DNA of 64,000 bases, from positions 248,001 through 312,000 of the forward strand of contig JANLFK010000001.1 in assembly GCA_024655945.1 (NCBI GenBank). The letters are read 5' to 3'. The DNA comes from a candidate division KSB1 bacterium (lineage in GTDB: Bacteria > Zhuqueibacterota > Zhuqueibacteria > JANLFK01 > Oleimicrobiaceae). The notes beneath the pieces are model-generated. The model ran no database searches. It saw nothing but the letters and a program-made list of their open reading frames with translations, and was not told where the DNA came from. Positions 18,440 through 27,220 of this stretch are shown in pieces; position 1 is the stretch's first letter, and every line of letters starts with the position of its first letter. The position numbers and the translations under genes were made by a program.

Positions 18440-18880
18440 GCTGATTGTCCCAGCGGCGTGGCATAGCCAGGCAAGACCCTCTCAGTAGTGCTGTGGTGGG
18501 GGTTGTGGAGGAGTTCGGCGGGGCAGAGGGGGAGTCTGTCGAGGATGACGGGCGGGAGGAAGGGCAGGGATGAGGGTGCCTGCGGGAGTTTTTCCTGGAG
18601 GAACTGGGAGGGGGTGAGGGCAGGTGTTGCCTGACCTCTCCAGCTTGCGACAAAATGATCCTTGATTCCCAAAGTCACCTTTACTACCTTTGCAATCGGC
18701 ATGAGAGACCTCTTCGTAGCTCTAGGTGCTGCACAACGCACGAAGAGTTACGGATATGTCTCATGCCGTTCAACCATTTGCCTCAGGCACAGCCTGCACA
18801 AATTCCGGAGAGGAGCCCAAGCGTTGTCGGGCGCAATCTTTGGAGCGATAGGCAAAATCACAGGGAGGAGTGAAGAGTAA
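18440..18880. other. Intergenic stretch, G-rich, between divergent units
   Basis: This 441-nt gap between the minus-strand PLD promoter and plus-strand hicB has no gene I can support. The plus strand at about 18490-18620 is strongly purine-rich and contains five GGG tracts at 18550-18576 with loops of 1, 5, 2 and 4 nt, a G-quadruplex-type pattern. Short frames on both strands around 18660-18880 match nothing known. A GGGAGGAG Shine-Dalgarno for hicB ends the region. Confidence 0.4.
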
Positions 18881-19096
18881 ATGGCGAGAGTGTTCAACGT
18901 TATTATCGAGCGCGACGCGGAAGGGTGGTATGTGGCCAGTGTCTCTGAATTGCGTGGCTGTCACACTCAAGCTAAATCGCTGGATACCCTGATGAAGCGG
19001 ATTAGAGAAGCAATTGAGTTATGCCTCGAAGTCGAAGGCTCAGAAATCCCGCCTCAAGAGTTCATAGGGGTTCAGCGTATCTGGGTCGAAGTATGA
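18881..19096 (+). CDS. hicB: HicB-family antitoxin
   Basis: A 71-aa HicB-like protein with the partial RNase-H fold: VIIERDAEGWYVASVSELRGCHTQA, then a helix (LMKRIREAIELCLE). It should bind and block HicA. It has no C-terminal DNA-binding domain, so autoregulation would be limited. GGGAGGAG precedes the ATG. The stop overlaps the hicA start by four bases. The order hicB then hicA is the reverse of the common arrangement. Base use is more A/T-rich than in the flanking genes and the strand is opposite, both signs of an acquired island. Confidence 0.85.
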   Translation: MARVFNVIIERDAEGWYVASVSELRGCHTQAKSLDTLMKRIREAIELCLEVEGSEIPPQEFIGVQRIWVEV

Positions 19097-19290
19097 CAAA
19101 ACTGCCGCAGCTCAAAGGACAAGAACTAATCGCAGCGTTACGCAAGGCTGGTTTTGAAGTGATCCGTATCAAGGGAAGCCATCACTTTTTGCGTCACCCT
19201 GAGGGACGGTGTACAGTTGTTCCCGTTCATCGTGGAGAGACCATTGGTGATTGTGAGATGACGTCTGACGAGTTGCTGGAACTATTGTAA
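19093..19290 (+). CDS. hicA: HicA-family mRNA interferase toxin
   Basis: A 65-aa HicA toxin with a double-stranded-RNA-binding-like fold that cleaves mRNA. The catalytic histidine motif is intact in IKGSHHFLRHPEG, and the start MTKLPQLKGQELIAALRKAGF is typical. ATG 19093 lies inside the hicB stop (ATGA), so translation is coupled. It appears functional, unlike the second hicA 200 nt downstream. An attC-like repeat begins 30 nt after its stop. Confidence 0.88.
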   Translation: MTKLPQLKGQELIAALRKAGFEVIRIKGSHHFLRHPEGRCTVVPVHRGETIGDCEMTSDELLELL

Positions 19291-19320
19291 GGCATGCCTC
19301 TCTTGTTCCACGCACGTTGC

Positions 19321-19391
19321 GCCTAACAAGCGCTTCACGTAACGCCGCTCCGCTGCCCTTCGCGGCGCAAGTGAAGCCCGTGCCGTTGGGC
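19321..19391 (+). repeat. attC-like (59-base-element-like) imperfect palindrome
   Basis: The 71-bp stretch begins with GCCTAAC (fits R'' RYYYAAC) and ends with GTTGGGC (fits R' GTTRRRY). Inside, GCTTCAC pairs with GTGAAGC and a GC-rich centre (GCCGC...GCGGC) can fold. This is the layout of integron recombination sites, and it sits just after a toxin-antitoxin gene pair, a common cassette content. The inner spacers are unequal (4 and 7 nt), and a second GTTAGAC at 19406-19412 could be the true right end. No integrase is in the window. Confidence 0.45.
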
Positions 19392-19447
19392 CGCCTCGTC
19401 CAACGGTTAGACCGGATTGAAATTCTGGGCCACTTGGCGATTGGTGC

Positions 19448-19453
19448 TATAAT
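19448..19453 (+). promoter_or_regulatory. TATAAT -10-like box upstream of second hicA/hicB
   Basis: A perfect TATAAT lies 51 nt before the decayed hicA start. No good -35 is seen at 17 nt, so the promoter is weak or different in type. It could drive the orphan hicB. Confidence 0.35.
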
Positions 19454-19504
19454 TGTAGTACACTATCAGTGGGTACTGGCCATCAGCGGTGAGAATAGGC
19501 AGCG

Positions 19505-19711
19505 ATGAAGGTTCGTGACGTTATCAAGATGATCGAAGAGGACGGCTGGTATCTGGTGGTCACGAGAGGCAGTCGCCGGCAGTACAAACATCCTACCAAA
19601 CCTGGTTGAGTCACAATAGCCGGACACCCCAACGATGATTTGGCGCCGGGTACACTCAACAGCGTCCTCAAACAGGCACAGTTAGCAAAGCCAAGGAAGG
19701 AGGAGAGCTAG
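19505..19711 (+). pseudogene. Inactivated HicA-type toxin gene (nonsense codon and lost catalytic His)
   Basis: The frame starts MKVRDVIKMIEEDGWYLV and matches the YcfA/HicA subgroup. It hits an in-frame TGA at 19607-19609 after KHPTKPG. The same frame then continues with VTIAGHPNDDLAPG and LKQAQL to a TAG at 19709, so the reading frame is otherwise preserved and a CGA-to-TGA change is the simplest explanation. The usual GSH(R/H) catalytic histidine is also changed: here it reads TRGSRRQYKHP, with Arg at position 24. The toxin therefore looks doubly dead while its antitoxin gene, two bases after the TAG, is intact. Confidence 0.82.
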
Positions 19712-19713
19712 AG

Positions 19714-19929
19714 ATGTACCGTTTTCTGATTGTTGTCGAAAAAGCGGATGGGAACTACTCAGCCTACTCGCCAGACCTACCCGGTTGTGTGGCGACAGGC
19801 AAGACCCGCGAACAAGTCACGCGCAATATGCACAAGGCAATCGAGATGCATATTCACGGTCTGCTTGAAGGGAACCTCCCTATTCCAAAGTCTCGTTCTT
19901 TTGCTGAATATGTTGCTGTTTCCTTGTAA
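19714..19929 (+). CDS. Orphan HicB-type antitoxin
   Basis: A 71-aa HicB-like protein: FLIVVEKADGNYSAYSPDLPGCVATGKT, then a helix (VTRNMHKAIEMHIHGLLEGN) and SFAEYVAVSL. It is the partner of the decayed hicA just upstream, with canonical hicA-hicB order. GGAAGGAGGAG precedes the ATG. With no toxin of its own, it may persist by neutralising related HicA proteins, which is inference. It is only distantly similar to the first HicB, so the two modules are separate acquisitions rather than a duplication. Confidence 0.85.
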   Translation: MYRFLIVVEKADGNYSAYSPDLPGCVATGKTREQVTRNMHKAIEMHIHGLLEGNLPIPKSRSFAEYVAVSL

Positions 19930-20283
19930 CCGGGGGACGGCGCAACCAACTCCCGGGGAGGGCAGAATCGGCCGCCCGCCGGCGTTCTTTGAGAAACCAG
20001 GGCAGGGCCCAACCAGGGTACCGGTTGCTCTCAAAACCTGGAACGACAAGGTTACCGGATGCCCTGATTGCTCCTCGAGGATGGAGAGGTTCCGGACTGC
20101 TTTGAACGAGCAACACCTCACTCCATCACGAAGAAGGCCGGCGCCCTGTGTTGGGCACCGGCCGCAGTCACCTCAGGCAGCTGCAACGGCCTCTTCCCCC
20201 TTAGGAGCTCTGAGGCCCCTTCCTACGTGATCCACACCCGCCGCGCAGCCGCCTGAGATGCCTCCCGTCTGATGCCACAGACA
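19930..20283. other. Intergenic region downstream of porV and the hic island
   Basis: This 354-nt stretch separates the convergent ends of hicB and porV. It holds one terminator hairpin (20136-20163). I see no gene in it. Confidence 0.5.
20130..20163 (-). terminator. Terminator-like hairpin after the porU-porV transcript
   Basis: On the minus strand an 11-bp stem (GGCCGGTGCCC / GGGCGCCGGCC, one G-U pair) with a 6-nt loop is followed by TTCTTCG. The stem is strong but the U-tract is weak. It lies 120 nt past the porV stop. Confidence 0.6.
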
Positions 20284-21306
20284 CTATAGGTGCATCGCTG
20301 CAGATACCCGGTGCGTGCCGCGCAGTTGGTAGCTCACAAAGGCATAGTCCATGCGCACGCCACCCAGCCGCAAGCCCGCTCCCACCGCCAGGTCGCCGTC
20401 GTGCGAGCCAAGGCGCAGCGCCACTACCCTCCCTACGACAAGCTCGCCGCCCAGGTAGACCCCCTCTGCCCCAAAGTACTCCTTGTCAAGAGCCAGGCCT
20501 GCCTGCGACCTGAGGAAGGGCAGATTTTGCGTCAACGCCACCCCGCAGCGCACCACCGGCACGGTGCGGTCGATGACTCTTGCCGGACTGTTCCATTTGA
20601 GCGAGGTGCGCGAGAGGTCGCGCACACTGACGCCCAGACCCAGACTGCGCACCGGCTGGCCAGCAGACTCCGCCTCGGTGGTCAAACGCAGCAAGAGTCC
20701 AGCGTCCAGGCCTTGACCATGGCCAGAGAAGGAATCAAGGTGCTGTTCGAGGTACTTGTAGGTAGCTCCCAGGCAGAGCTCCGTGGGAATCCACACCCGC
20801 GACAGGCCCAGGCCAAGGCTCACCTCAAAGTCCATCTTGCGGGCAAAGGAGAGCATAATGGCGTTCTCGCTATCACTGAAATAGCCTTCTGGTTGTCCGG
20901 TGGAACGCAACGCAGGATTGGTGAACCGGTCCCAGCGGGTCTCGGCGAGCTCTCCGTAGCGGGGAATGTCTTCCACGCCTAGCCGGATCCAGCTCAACCC
21001 CACTGCCATCCCCGGCATCACGCGCAGGGCGATGCTGGCAACGTTGTATTGCGCAATACCGCCGAACATAGGGGTGTGCTCGAAGGTTAGCTCGGCGTGG
21101 CGCAGGTACGCTAAGCCTGCCGGATTCCAGTAGAAGGCCGTCCCGTCGTTGGCCAATGCCGCAAATGCGCTCCCCATTGCCGCAGCCCGTGCGCCGACCC
21201 CGATGCGCAGGAACTCGGCCGCATAGGTGCCGGCACGCAAGAGTTGCGGCATCAAAACCATCCATGCAACCAAGAGCATTGTCCCCCCCCACGTCTTTGC
21301 CCGCAT
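20284..21306 (-). CDS. porV: PorV/PorQ-family outer-membrane beta-barrel protein
   Basis: A 340-aa outer-membrane protein of the PorV (LptO)/PorQ family. In T9SS organisms PorV shuttles cargo to PorU at the cell surface. Signal peptide, then the family signature FLRIGVGARAAAMGSAFAALA and FYWNPAGLA, followed by repeated amphipathic strands. It starts 31 nt after the stop of the PorU-like gene, the same pairing as porU-porV in Porphyromonas. ATG 21306 follows GGGAGAG. PorQ/other paralogues share the signature; the linkage to a C25 PorU-like protein favours PorV. The final strand ends in Leu rather than the common Phe. Confidence 0.82.
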   Translation of the reverse strand: MRAKTWGGTMLLVAWMVLMPQLLRAGTYAAEFLRIGVGARAAAMGSAFAALANDGTAFYWNPAGLAYLRHAELTFEHTPMFGGIAQYNVASIALRVMPGMAVGLSWIRLGVEDIPRYGELAETRWDRFTNPALRSTGQPEGYFSDSENAIMLSFARKMDFEVSLGLGLSRVWIPTELCLGATYKYLEQHLDSFSGHGQGLDAGLLLRLTTEAESAGQPVRSLGLGVSVRDLSRTSLKWNSPARVIDRTVPVVRCGVALTQNLPFLRSQAGLALDKEYFGAEGVYLGGELVVGRVVALRLGSHDGDLAVGAGLRLGGVRMDYAFVSYQLRGTHRVSAAMHL

Positions 21307-21337
21307 AGTCATCTCTCCCATTCACTGCAAGAAGCAA

Positions 21338-24300
21338 CTATCGCAACCTGGCGACTTTCTCGATCGTCTCGATCTTGTCCCGGCCTCGCTTGGCCACCAG
21401 CTTCAGGTAATAGACGCCGTTTGCTACCTGCTCGCCCTCTTCATCTGTGCCGTCCCACACGACCTCGGTGTAGCCGATCACCGACTCGACCTCGCGCGTC
21501 AGGTCTCGCACCAGGCGGCCTGAGGTGCTGTAGACGCGCAGTTGCACCTCCTCCGCCTCGGCGGTCAGCGTAAAGGCGATGACCGTCTGCTGGGAAAAGG
21601 GGTTCGGGTGATTGGCGATGTTGCGCAGGGCAAAGTTCTCGCTCACCGTGAAGGTGGCTTCTGCCACGCCCTTGTTGCCGTGCACGTCGTAGGCGGTCAC
21701 CTGCAACTCGTGCTGGCCTGGGTGGAGGTTAGGGCTGAGGCCTACCACCAGCATGTTGGGCGAGTCAGGTGTCGAAGTGCACGAGAACTCGGCGGGGGCA
21801 AGCTCGCGTCCGTCCAGTACCACCCGCACCGGGCGAAGGTCATTGTCCACCGGGCTCTGATCCTCGACGATAGCGACGATGTTCGGCTTGGCAGGCACAA
21901 AGTCGCCCTGGGCAAACGTCTGGCCCTGGAACGTGAGGCGAATCGTGGGCGCTTGGCTGTCCACATTCACAAAGAGGCCGTAGACAGAGAAAAGAGTTGC
22001 GGCACTGGCGGTCACCTTGGCGCGCGGCAGGTCAATTTGGCTATTCAAGGACACCCACTGTCCCACAGCCTTATCCCACGCGTAGAGTTTGAGTCGACCC
22101 AGCGATGCTGCGTGGGCGGCCAACGTGTCGGTGGGGTCGAAGTACGTCGCCACAGTGTACGGGGAAGAAAAGCTGAGGGTGCTGTCGTCGCTGGCCAGGG
22201 CGTAGAGGTAGTTGGACTTGCCATCCTTCAATCTCACAGGCACCAGGTCTATCGCCTTGCCTGCACCTGCAAAGTGCTGCAGCGGCATGCCACTCACTGC
22301 GATGGCCGTGTGGCGTGACATGGCCTGCGGCGGGATGGTTAGCGAAAAGTTGCCCTCCGCTTCAATCGGCTGGGCACCGGTCCCTGTCGTCCTCAGCACG
22401 ATCCAGCGGGTGCGCTGGGCGCTGTTGTTGCCGCGGTTCTGTTCCTTGACCGCTTTGGCAGAATCGGCGACCACGCGGAAGGTGCGCAGCCCTTCCACCG
22501 GGTTGGCGCAGACAAATGTCACGATGGTATCCCGCCCGGGGGCCAGGTTGGTCAGGCGTTGCTCTGGGGCAATGAGCACCTTTTGCCCAGAGGTGACATC
22601 GAAAAGGTGGAGGGCAAATGGGCCGCTGTCTACGTCCCCGGTATTGGCTATTTTGGCGCGCACCTCCAAGGCGCTCGTCCCTGAAACCGTCATGCCCTCG
22701 GCAGTCACCGCTACGTCGGCGGACTTTATCACGTCATAGCTAAAGACCTCGCTGACTAAGCTACGGAGTTCCCCTGCACTGTACTCAGCAACGATGCGGT
22801 AGTAGACGCGTGCCCCCCCTTCCACCTGCAGCGGGGCAACGGTTCTGTACAACCCTTCCCCCCGGGATTCCATGACCAGACGCGTCCATGTAGCGCTGTT
22901 GCGCGACCATTCGCAGGAGACCCCAGTTATGCCACCAGGGGCCAAGGTAGGAGAAACCACCACCTGGGCCGAAATGTACACCGAATCCATGTGGGCGGGG
23001 CGCGCAGGCTCGGTATAGACTTGGACAAAGTGGGGCTCATTGAGCCTGAATCGCACCGCGCCGATGCCGTCGCTCTGCTCGTCCCAGAAATAGGCGCGCA
23101 CCACGCCAACTCCCTTGCTCCCCTGCCAATGCTGCGCAAACTGCGTCGTCACCTGCGCTAAATCGGCTTGGAAACGCCCGCTGCTGACCGGGACTATCGT
23201 GTCGGCCACCACCGAGTCGGCATCGTTGACGACCTCCAGCAAGACCATCCCGGTGCCGCCGCCTGCAACGGTGCCACTCACGGAGAGCACCTCACCGACA
23301 CTTAGACTGGCCTTGGTCAAGGAGAGCTCCACGCTTGTCCGCGGCAGGGCAATTTCCAGCGCCGGATCGCCCATGAGGTTGAAGCTTTTCGCCTCGTCCG
23401 GATAGCGAAAGCCCCCGGCCAGCATGCTCAGCTTGCCTTCGGTCGTCACCTGTCCGACGCGCCGCCTGCCAATGGCAAAGAGCGACTTGAACAGGCCAAT
23501 GTTCAAGAGCTGGTCGCCATACAAGCGTGCCCGCCCTGCCGAGCCAAAGTGGGCCACGATTCCCCTTCCGGGGACACGAAGTAGCTCCTCACCCAGCGAG
23601 GCCTTGGTGGGACTGTCGAAGTAGCCGATGAAACAGGTCAAGCTGAAGAGTACCGGGAACTTCATGGTGTTGTTGAGCAGGTTCACGTCATCGATTTGGA
23701 AGAGTTCCTCATCGGAAAAGACTCCGCCGCCGCCGTGGCCGATGAAGTTCATGATCACGGTGCCCTCCTCGAACAAGCGCACCAGGTCCTCGGTGCTGCC
23801 CATGTGCGGCGAGCGGGTATCGGTGGACAAGCGACGCACGCGGATCTCCGGCGGCGTGCAGGTGCGCTGCAGGTAGTCGGCGTTCATCTCGAACTCGTTG
23901 CGGGTAGCGGTACCAGTGCCGGTGATGAGGCCGAGCTGCCGCCGCCACTGGCCAATGAGCGGGTAGCGTTCATACTGGATGATTTTGGCCACTACGGCGC
24001 CGGCTTCCTGCGCGCTCGCCACGGGCAGACGCCCGATGTACAGGTCCGGCAGCACATCTGTGCCACTCACGCAGGCAAAGTAGTTGTCGCTGGACAGGAT
24101 GCCCCAGGTGGTCGTGTACTCCAGCATGGTCGGCACGTAGGTCTTCGCCTTCCAGCCACGCGCCACTTCCTTGTCAAAACCGTAGGTGCAATCGCCGACC
24201 AGCAGGACGTAACTCAGCCGCGGCGGGGCCCAGTGCTCGTAGGCGTATTGCAGAAACCGCTTTATCGCCCTGGGGTCCATGCTGCCGTCGCCAAACTCAT

Positions 24301-26170
24301 CGTAGACGTCGGCCACGTCCACCACCATCGTGCGGAGGCCCCTGGCGCGGCGATGCTCGGCCAGGCGCTCCACCTCAGCCATGAAGTCGGCGTGGGTGAT
24401 AATCACATAGTCGGCGCTGTTGCCGGGATCGCGCAGCTGCGACGGGGAATCCTTGACGATGGCCGCCGGAGTTTGCCAGCCGTCAGCCGGCAGCAGGTAG
24501 TATGTGGTGCTCAGCGGCGCTCTGTCCTGAAATGTCACGCGATAGAGGTTCCCCTCCCTTTCCCAGGCAAGGTTGGTGAACCTCCTGCCCACGGCATCGA
24601 TGATGAGCGCATCGTTGCGCGTGAGGCCGCCGATGCGGTACTCCACCACCTGTCTCCGGCTGCCTTGAGCCCGCTGTAGTTGGAATCTGTTGCCCACAGC
24701 TTCAAGACGCGCGTCATATTCCACTTCGATCCAGTCCAGCAAGACCAGGTCAATATCGCCTGCTCCCGTGTCGCCAGGCAACTCGATGCTGAGCGCATTC
24801 TCTCCGTCGCTGAGGGCAGAAGCAGGCACAGAGGCATTGTCCACGGTGTATGCTGCTTGCCCGTCCCACATCACGTCGCCGATGACCCAGCCGTTCAGCT
24901 TCACCACCACGTGGTGGTCAGGGTTGGCATACGAGGGGTAGGTGAGCCCCCTCAGCCGCACCTTCACCCGCGCCGGCCGGCCATCCGTGGCGGGCTTGTC
25001 CAGGCGCAACGGAATGACCCGCAGGCTGCCGGGTTGCAGTTGCATCCAGAACCAGTGGTCGGCAGTTTCATCAGAAACCAAGAGCAGACGCTCGAAAATG
25101 AGGTCTTCCTCGAAGTGTCTGGTCAACCTCGTGCTCGCCGGCCGCAAGGGATCCGGGTCATACAAGCCGCCGTCCACTTCCACCACTTGTGCGCCGGGTA
25201 CCTCGCCAATGGTCAGCCAGTAGACGTTGGCCGGCGTGTAAGGGGAATGGTAGCTGTAGTCGCCACGGTTGAAGTCACCGCGAAAGCGGATGGCGTCCTG
25301 CGGGTCGAAGGTGCCATCACGGGTGCCGGTCACCCACACGGGCACAGGCTGTCCCTTATTGGTGAGGCTGATCAGGCGTGGGTCAACCCCATTGAGGACG
25401 GCGCCTGCGCCCTGTAAGTCACGACCGGTGACCTGGTAGAAGCCGTCTTTTTCCACAATGATTTTGAACACCTGCCCGGCGCGTGACGCCGTGGAACTCT
25501 TGGCGAGCGCCAGCGGCGTCTCTTGCCCTTTGCGCCACTGTCTGGCCTGCGCATAGTTAGCCAACGTGGTCCGGAAAAAGTCCTCAAAGACCGACTGCTG
25601 GGGAGAAACCTGCTGTGTGGTCACGGTTACCACCCCCGGCTGACCAAAGAGAACCGCCACGCGGATTGAGCGCGCCACCTGGGCACGGTGGGTTGCCTGG
25701 TTAACGCGCACCGGGTAGAATACCACCTGAGCTATGCGCTGTTCGCGCACAAAGCCCACTTGGCCCAAGGTGACAAAGTCGGCCGGATACCACTCGCTTG
25801 CCCCGCCGACGCCAACGCTCGCCTCCTGCGACTCATCCGGCGCCTTCTGGATGTCGGGGACAGTCTGCTCCACAAAGTCCACGCCTTGCACTTGCAGGGC
25901 GACCTCGCCCTCCTCGGGGACGCCGACCACTGCGGCGGTCGTGGGCAGCACAGGCCTGCCTGGTTCGCCAGTGCTGCCGTAGCCATCGATGACCAGCGAG
26001 ACGACTTCCGCTTGCCCCTCAACCGGCACAATGCGCAACGAATCAACCCGCAGCTCTATCGTCACGCCAGTCGAAGTTGCATTGACCAGCTCCACTCCTG
26101 GATACGCGGGGAGCACTGCTACGCTCCCCAGCGCTATTGTCATAGCCATCTTCTTGCACCGCCTCATCAC
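21338..26170 (-). CDS. porU: PorU-like C25 sortase of the type IX secretion system
   Basis: A 1610-aa secreted or surface protein. In T9SS, PorU removes the cargo C-terminal domain and attaches the cargo to lipopolysaccharide. The C25 domain is in the middle: YVIITHADFM begins it, H812 lies in NFIGHGGGG and C846 in SLTCFIGYF. A long N-terminal region (1-560) resembles the PorU propart. After the catalytic core come Ig-like, CARDB and ZU5-like segments, then a degenerate T9SS tail (NHPNPFSQQT, ending EKVARLR). It is longer than the roughly 1150 residues usual for PorU. GTG 26170 follows GGGAG; ATG 26167 is equally possible. Sortase versus ordinary C25 peptidase rests on the porV linkage. Confidence 0.75.
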   Translation of the reverse strand: MMRRCKKMAMTIALGSVAVLPAYPGVELVNATSTGVTIELRVDSLRIVPVEGQAEVVSLVIDGYGSTGEPGRPVLPTTAAVVGVPEEGEVALQVQGVDFVEQTVPDIQKAPDESQEASVGVGGASEWYPADFVTLGQVGFVREQRIAQVVFYPVRVNQATHRAQVARSIRVAVLFGQPGVVTVTTQQVSPQQSVFEDFFRTTLANYAQARQWRKGQETPLALAKSSTASRAGQVFKIIVEKDGFYQVTGRDLQGAGAVLNGVDPRLISLTNKGQPVPVWVTGTRDGTFDPQDAIRFRGDFNRGDYSYHSPYTPANVYWLTIGEVPGAQVVEVDGGLYDPDPLRPASTRLTRHFEEDLIFERLLLVSDETADHWFWMQLQPGSLRVIPLRLDKPATDGRPARVKVRLRGLTYPSYANPDHHVVVKLNGWVIGDVMWDGQAAYTVDNASVPASALSDGENALSIELPGDTGAGDIDLVLLDWIEVEYDARLEAVGNRFQLQRAQGSRRQVVEYRIGGLTRNDALIIDAVGRRFTNLAWEREGNLYRVTFQDRAPLSTTYYLLPADGWQTPAAIVKDSPSQLRDPGNSADYVIITHADFMAEVERLAEHRRARGLRTMVVDVADVYDEFGDGSMDPRAIKRFLQYAYEHWAPPRLSYVLLVGDCTYGFDKEVARGWKAKTYVPTMLEYTTTWGILSSDNYFACVSGTDVLPDLYIGRLPVASAQEAGAVVAKIIQYERYPLIGQWRRQLGLITGTGTATRNEFEMNADYLQRTCTPPEIRVRRLSTDTRSPHMGSTEDLVRLFEEGTVIMNFIGHGGGGVFSDEELFQIDDVNLLNNTMKFPVLFSLTCFIGYFDSPTKASLGEELLRVPGRGIVAHFGSAGRARLYGDQLLNIGLFKSLFAIGRRRVGQVTTEGKLSMLAGGFRYPDEAKSFNLMGDPALEIALPRTSVELSLTKASLSVGEVLSVSGTVAGGGTGMVLLEVVNDADSVVADTIVPVSSGRFQADLAQVTTQFAQHWQGSKGVGVVRAYFWDEQSDGIGAVRFRLNEPHFVQVYTEPARPAHMDSVYISAQVVVSPTLAPGGITGVSCEWSRNSATWTRLVMESRGEGLYRTVAPLQVEGGARVYYRIVAEYSAGELRSLVSEVFSYDVIKSADVAVTAEGMTVSGTSALEVRAKIANTGDVDSGPFALHLFDVTSGQKVLIAPEQRLTNLAPGRDTIVTFVCANPVEGLRTFRVVADSAKAVKEQNRGNNSAQRTRWIVLRTTGTGAQPIEAEGNFSLTIPPQAMSRHTAIAVSGMPLQHFAGAGKAIDLVPVRLKDGKSNYLYALASDDSTLSFSSPYTVATYFDPTDTLAAHAASLGRLKLYAWDKAVGQWVSLNSQIDLPRAKVTASAATLFSVYGLFVNVDSQAPTIRLTFQGQTFAQGDFVPAKPNIVAIVEDQSPVDNDLRPVRVVLDGRELAPAEFSCTSTPDSPNMLVVGLSPNLHPGQHELQVTAYDVHGNKGVAEATFTVSENFALRNIANHPNPFSQQTVIAFTLTAEAEEVQLRVYSTSGRLVRDLTREVESVIGYTEVVWDGTDEEGEQVANGVYYLKLVAKRGRDKIETIEKVARLR

Positions 26171-26281
26171 GCTCAGTCTCCCTTCCGCTCCGCAGCCATC
26201 AGCGTCAATGTTCCTTCAGCGCCTTCCATCTTGCGCCTGGCAAGGTACCGTTGGAGCCACGCCTCTGCCCCCACGCCAAAT

Positions 26282-27220
26282 TCAGACCCAGTAGATTATC
26301 GTTGCGGCCATCAATGCCCAAAGGATGATAGCCGCCAGCAAGGGCACATCCGCAAAGAGGAGCACCTCCGGATTGCCGCCCCCATTTTCGTGATGCACCA
26401 GGTACAGGTAGCGAAAAATGCCAAAGACCACCAGTGGGACAGTGTAGACCAAGTTGGGCGTCCCAAACTCAGCCAAAGTGTGCGGCGACAGCGTGTACAG
26501 CGTGTAGCTCATCACCGCCGAGGTTGCCGCCAAGATGATAAATTGGTCAAGAAGCACCGGGCTGTAGGCAATCAGAGCCCGACGATGCGCGGTGGCAACG
26601 CTGCCCAGGGCGGTCAGCTCGTGGCGACGTTTGCAAAGGGCGACAAAGAGGGCCAAGAAGGTGGTGCACACCACCAGCCACTGCGAGATCGCCACGTCGA
26701 CCACCACGGCTCCAGCCACCGCGCGCAGCACAAACCCGATGGCGATGATTAGCGTGTCAAGAGGCGCCACTCGCTTCAGCCACATGGAGTAGATGACCAT
26801 CAGGACGTAGTAGCCCACGGCAAGTGCGGCGAATTGTGCATTCAGGCAGACGGCGCCGAAGATGCCGACAACTGCCAACATGCCGGCGACGCTGAGGGCG
26901 AAGACAGGCCTGAGCACGCCACTGGCTACCGGGCGCATGCGCTTGAGAGGGTGCTGCCGGTCCTGTTCGGCATCGATTACGTCGTTGACCAGATACACAG
27001 AACTCGAAAGAAGGCAGAATACCGCAAATGCCAGACAGGCCCTCATCACCAACGGGGCGGAGCCAAGGTTCAACGAGAACATGACGCCGGCAAAGAGCAA
27101 CAGGTTCTTTGTCCACTGCCTGGGCCTGATTGCCACCAGCAATGCGCCAATGGTTTCCCTGCGCCACGACCGCGCGCGCGGCTGTGTGCCGGCTACCGCC
27201 GGTAAGCTGTAGCCTCCCAT
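26282..27220 (-). CDS. UbiA-family decaprenyl-phosphate phosphoribosyltransferase-like protein
   Basis: A 312-aa polytopic membrane prenyltransferase. IRPRQWTKNLLLFAG and NDVIDAEQDRQHPLKRMRPVASG are the signatures of DPPR synthases (Rv3806c type), which join phosphoribose from PRPP to polyprenyl phosphate. Around eight membrane segments follow. Product: a lipid-linked ribose or, after epimerisation, arabinose donor for GT-C enzymes. ATG 27220 follows GGAGG and overlaps the end of the upstream GT39-like gene by 28 nt. Oxidoreductases for epimerisation are not in the window, so the final sugar is open. Confidence 0.85.
   Translation of the reverse strand: MGGYSLPAVAGTQPRARSWRRETIGALLVAIRPRQWTKNLLLFAGVMFSLNLGSAPLVMRACLAFAVFCLLSSSVYLVNDVIDAEQDRQHPLKRMRPVASGVLRPVFALSVAGMLAVVGIFGAVCLNAQFAALAVGYYVLMVIYSMWLKRVAPLDTLIIAIGFVLRAVAGAVVVDVAISQWLVVCTTFLALFVALCKRRHELTALGSVATAHRRALIAYSPVLLDQFIILAATSAVMSYTLYTLSPHTLAEFGTPNLVYTVPLVVFGIFRYLYLVHHENGGGNPEVLLFADVPLLAAIILWALMAATIIYWV

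Noticed and set aside
18436-18741. Possible minus-strand protein start (MPIAKVVKVTLGIKDHF)
   Set aside because: Low-complexity downstream sequence from a G-rich tract, no ribosome site and no family match.
19607-19609. TGA in the second hicA read as selenocysteine or readthrough
   Set aside because: No SECIS-like need, the homologous residue is not cysteine and the catalytic His is also lost; a nonsense mutation is simpler.
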